Position numbers and translations under genes: made by a program. Shown here piece after piece: positions 63,672 to 64,000 of a stretch of 64,000 bases of DNA. Each line of letters starts with the position of its first letter. Positions within the stretch are counted from its first letter, which is position 1. Under the pieces are notes generated by a model. The model was not told where the DNA came from. It searched no databases and saw only the letters and a program-made list of their open reading frames with translations. Source of the DNA: Aquimarina sp. BL5 (GTDB lineage Bacteria; Bacteroidota; Bacteroidia; Flavobacteriales; Flavobacteriaceae); assembly GCF_003443675.1 (NCBI RefSeq), contig NZ_CP031963.1, positions 1,201,501 to 1,265,500 on the forward strand. The letters are read 5' to 3'.

Positions 63672-64000
63672 TTAAATACTATCCATATAGGATTGCCACT
63701 GCACCAATACATACTTTTCTATTTGATGCTTTTGTACCTTAGTGAAACCGTATTCATAACAAAATAAATAGACTTGCCCTTTGCTATTTTTCCAATAATG
63801 AGTGAAATACTTAGGATCGAAACCTTCTTCTAAAAGTTTTTCTTTTCGGATAGTTACTAAACCAGCTTTATTATACGTCTTTAGTATTTTACGGTTCTTT
63901 TTTAATTGATCATCTATTTTTTTAAAAAGAGTATCTTCTTTCTCCTTATTTTGTTGATAATAAAAAGCCGATCTACAATAAGAGGAACAGTACTTTTTAC
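63672..64000 (-). CDS. Zinc-ribbon-like protein, C-terminal part (5' end beyond window)
   Basis: The frame enters from the right edge and ends at the TAA at 63674-63672, giving 109 residues. The visible part begins KKYCSSYCRSAFYYQQ, whose two cysteines look like the second half of a treble-clef or zinc-ribbon. A basic helical region follows (DDQLKKNRKILKTYNKAG). Then comes a well-structured C-terminal part, EEGFDPKYFTHYWKN and VYLFCYEYGF, ending VQWQSYMDSI. I have seen similar short proteins in many Flavobacteriia, without known function. The missing N-terminus should hold the other zinc ligands. Confidence 0.75.
   Translation of the reverse strand, partial: KKYCSSYCRSAFYYQQNKEKEDTLFKKIDDQLKKNRKILKTYNKAGLVTIRKEKLLEEGFDPKYFTHYWKNSKGQVYLFCYEYGFTKVQKHQIEKYVLVQWQSYMDSI

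Overview
The window is AT-rich (about two thirds A+T by eye), densely coding DNA from a member of the Bacteroidota, most likely a marine Flavobacteriaceae (an Aquimarina-like genome would fit; this is inference). The support is taxon-typical: secreted proteins ending in type IX secretion (Por) sorting domains, a two-component-propeller sensor, sodium-driven sugar uptake, TAnnTTTG-type promoter boxes, a GntR/LacI hybrid sugar regulator and a T6SS-iii style VgrG with DUF4280 PAAR-like proteins.

Layout. (1) 1-16317 is a carbohydrate locus. A truncated propeller sensor lies at the left edge. xylB-xylA run rightward and converge on a long leftward operon: GntR/LacI-type regulator, aldose 1-epimerase, cytochrome P450, [2Fe-2S] ferredoxin, ferredoxin reductase, Zn-alcohol dehydrogenase, esterase, Na+/sugar symporter. 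The P450-ferredoxin-reductase-ADH set resembles the oxidative O-demethylation cassettes that marine flavobacteria use on methylated algal sugars, but here it sits inside a xylose locus. Divergent from it are a lipoprotein formylglycine-generating enzyme (sulfatase activator) and a DUF255 thioredoxin-like lipoprotein. (2) 16429-21747 holds tRNA-Pro(GGG), cytochrome bd oxidase (cydAB) and a NarL-type two-component pair. (3) 21810-34532 holds a leucine-rich-repeat lipoprotein and a leftward orphan type VI effector island: VgrG, a possible adaptor, two PAAR-like (DUF4280) effectors, and two peptidoglycan-targeting effectors, each followed by a lipoprotein that is probably its immunity protein. The VgrG and LRR genes share an upstream motif at an identical 35-bp distance from their TAnnTTTG boxes. 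(4) 34820-53443 holds a membrane methyltransferase, a large secreted GH13 amylase, a UvrD/PcrA helicase, two paralogous secreted metzincin-like proteases, and a run of DsrE-like, M20 peptidase and FMN-glutamate-synthase-like genes with small hypothetical genes. (5) 53542-64000 holds a patatin phospholipase, an M1 aminopeptidase, RecG, a TPR histidine kinase with a LytTR regulator, small hypothetical genes, a structured non-coding stretch and a truncated zinc-ribbon-like gene at the right edge.

How it works together. Region 1 would take up, anomerise, demethylate and isomerise algal sugars, feeding xylulose-5-phosphate to the pentose phosphate pathway while the ADH and esterase deal with the formaldehyde released. 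Region 3 is an antibacterial weapon module whose structural secretion genes are not in the window. No insertion sequence, prophage, CRISPR array or rRNA was seen.
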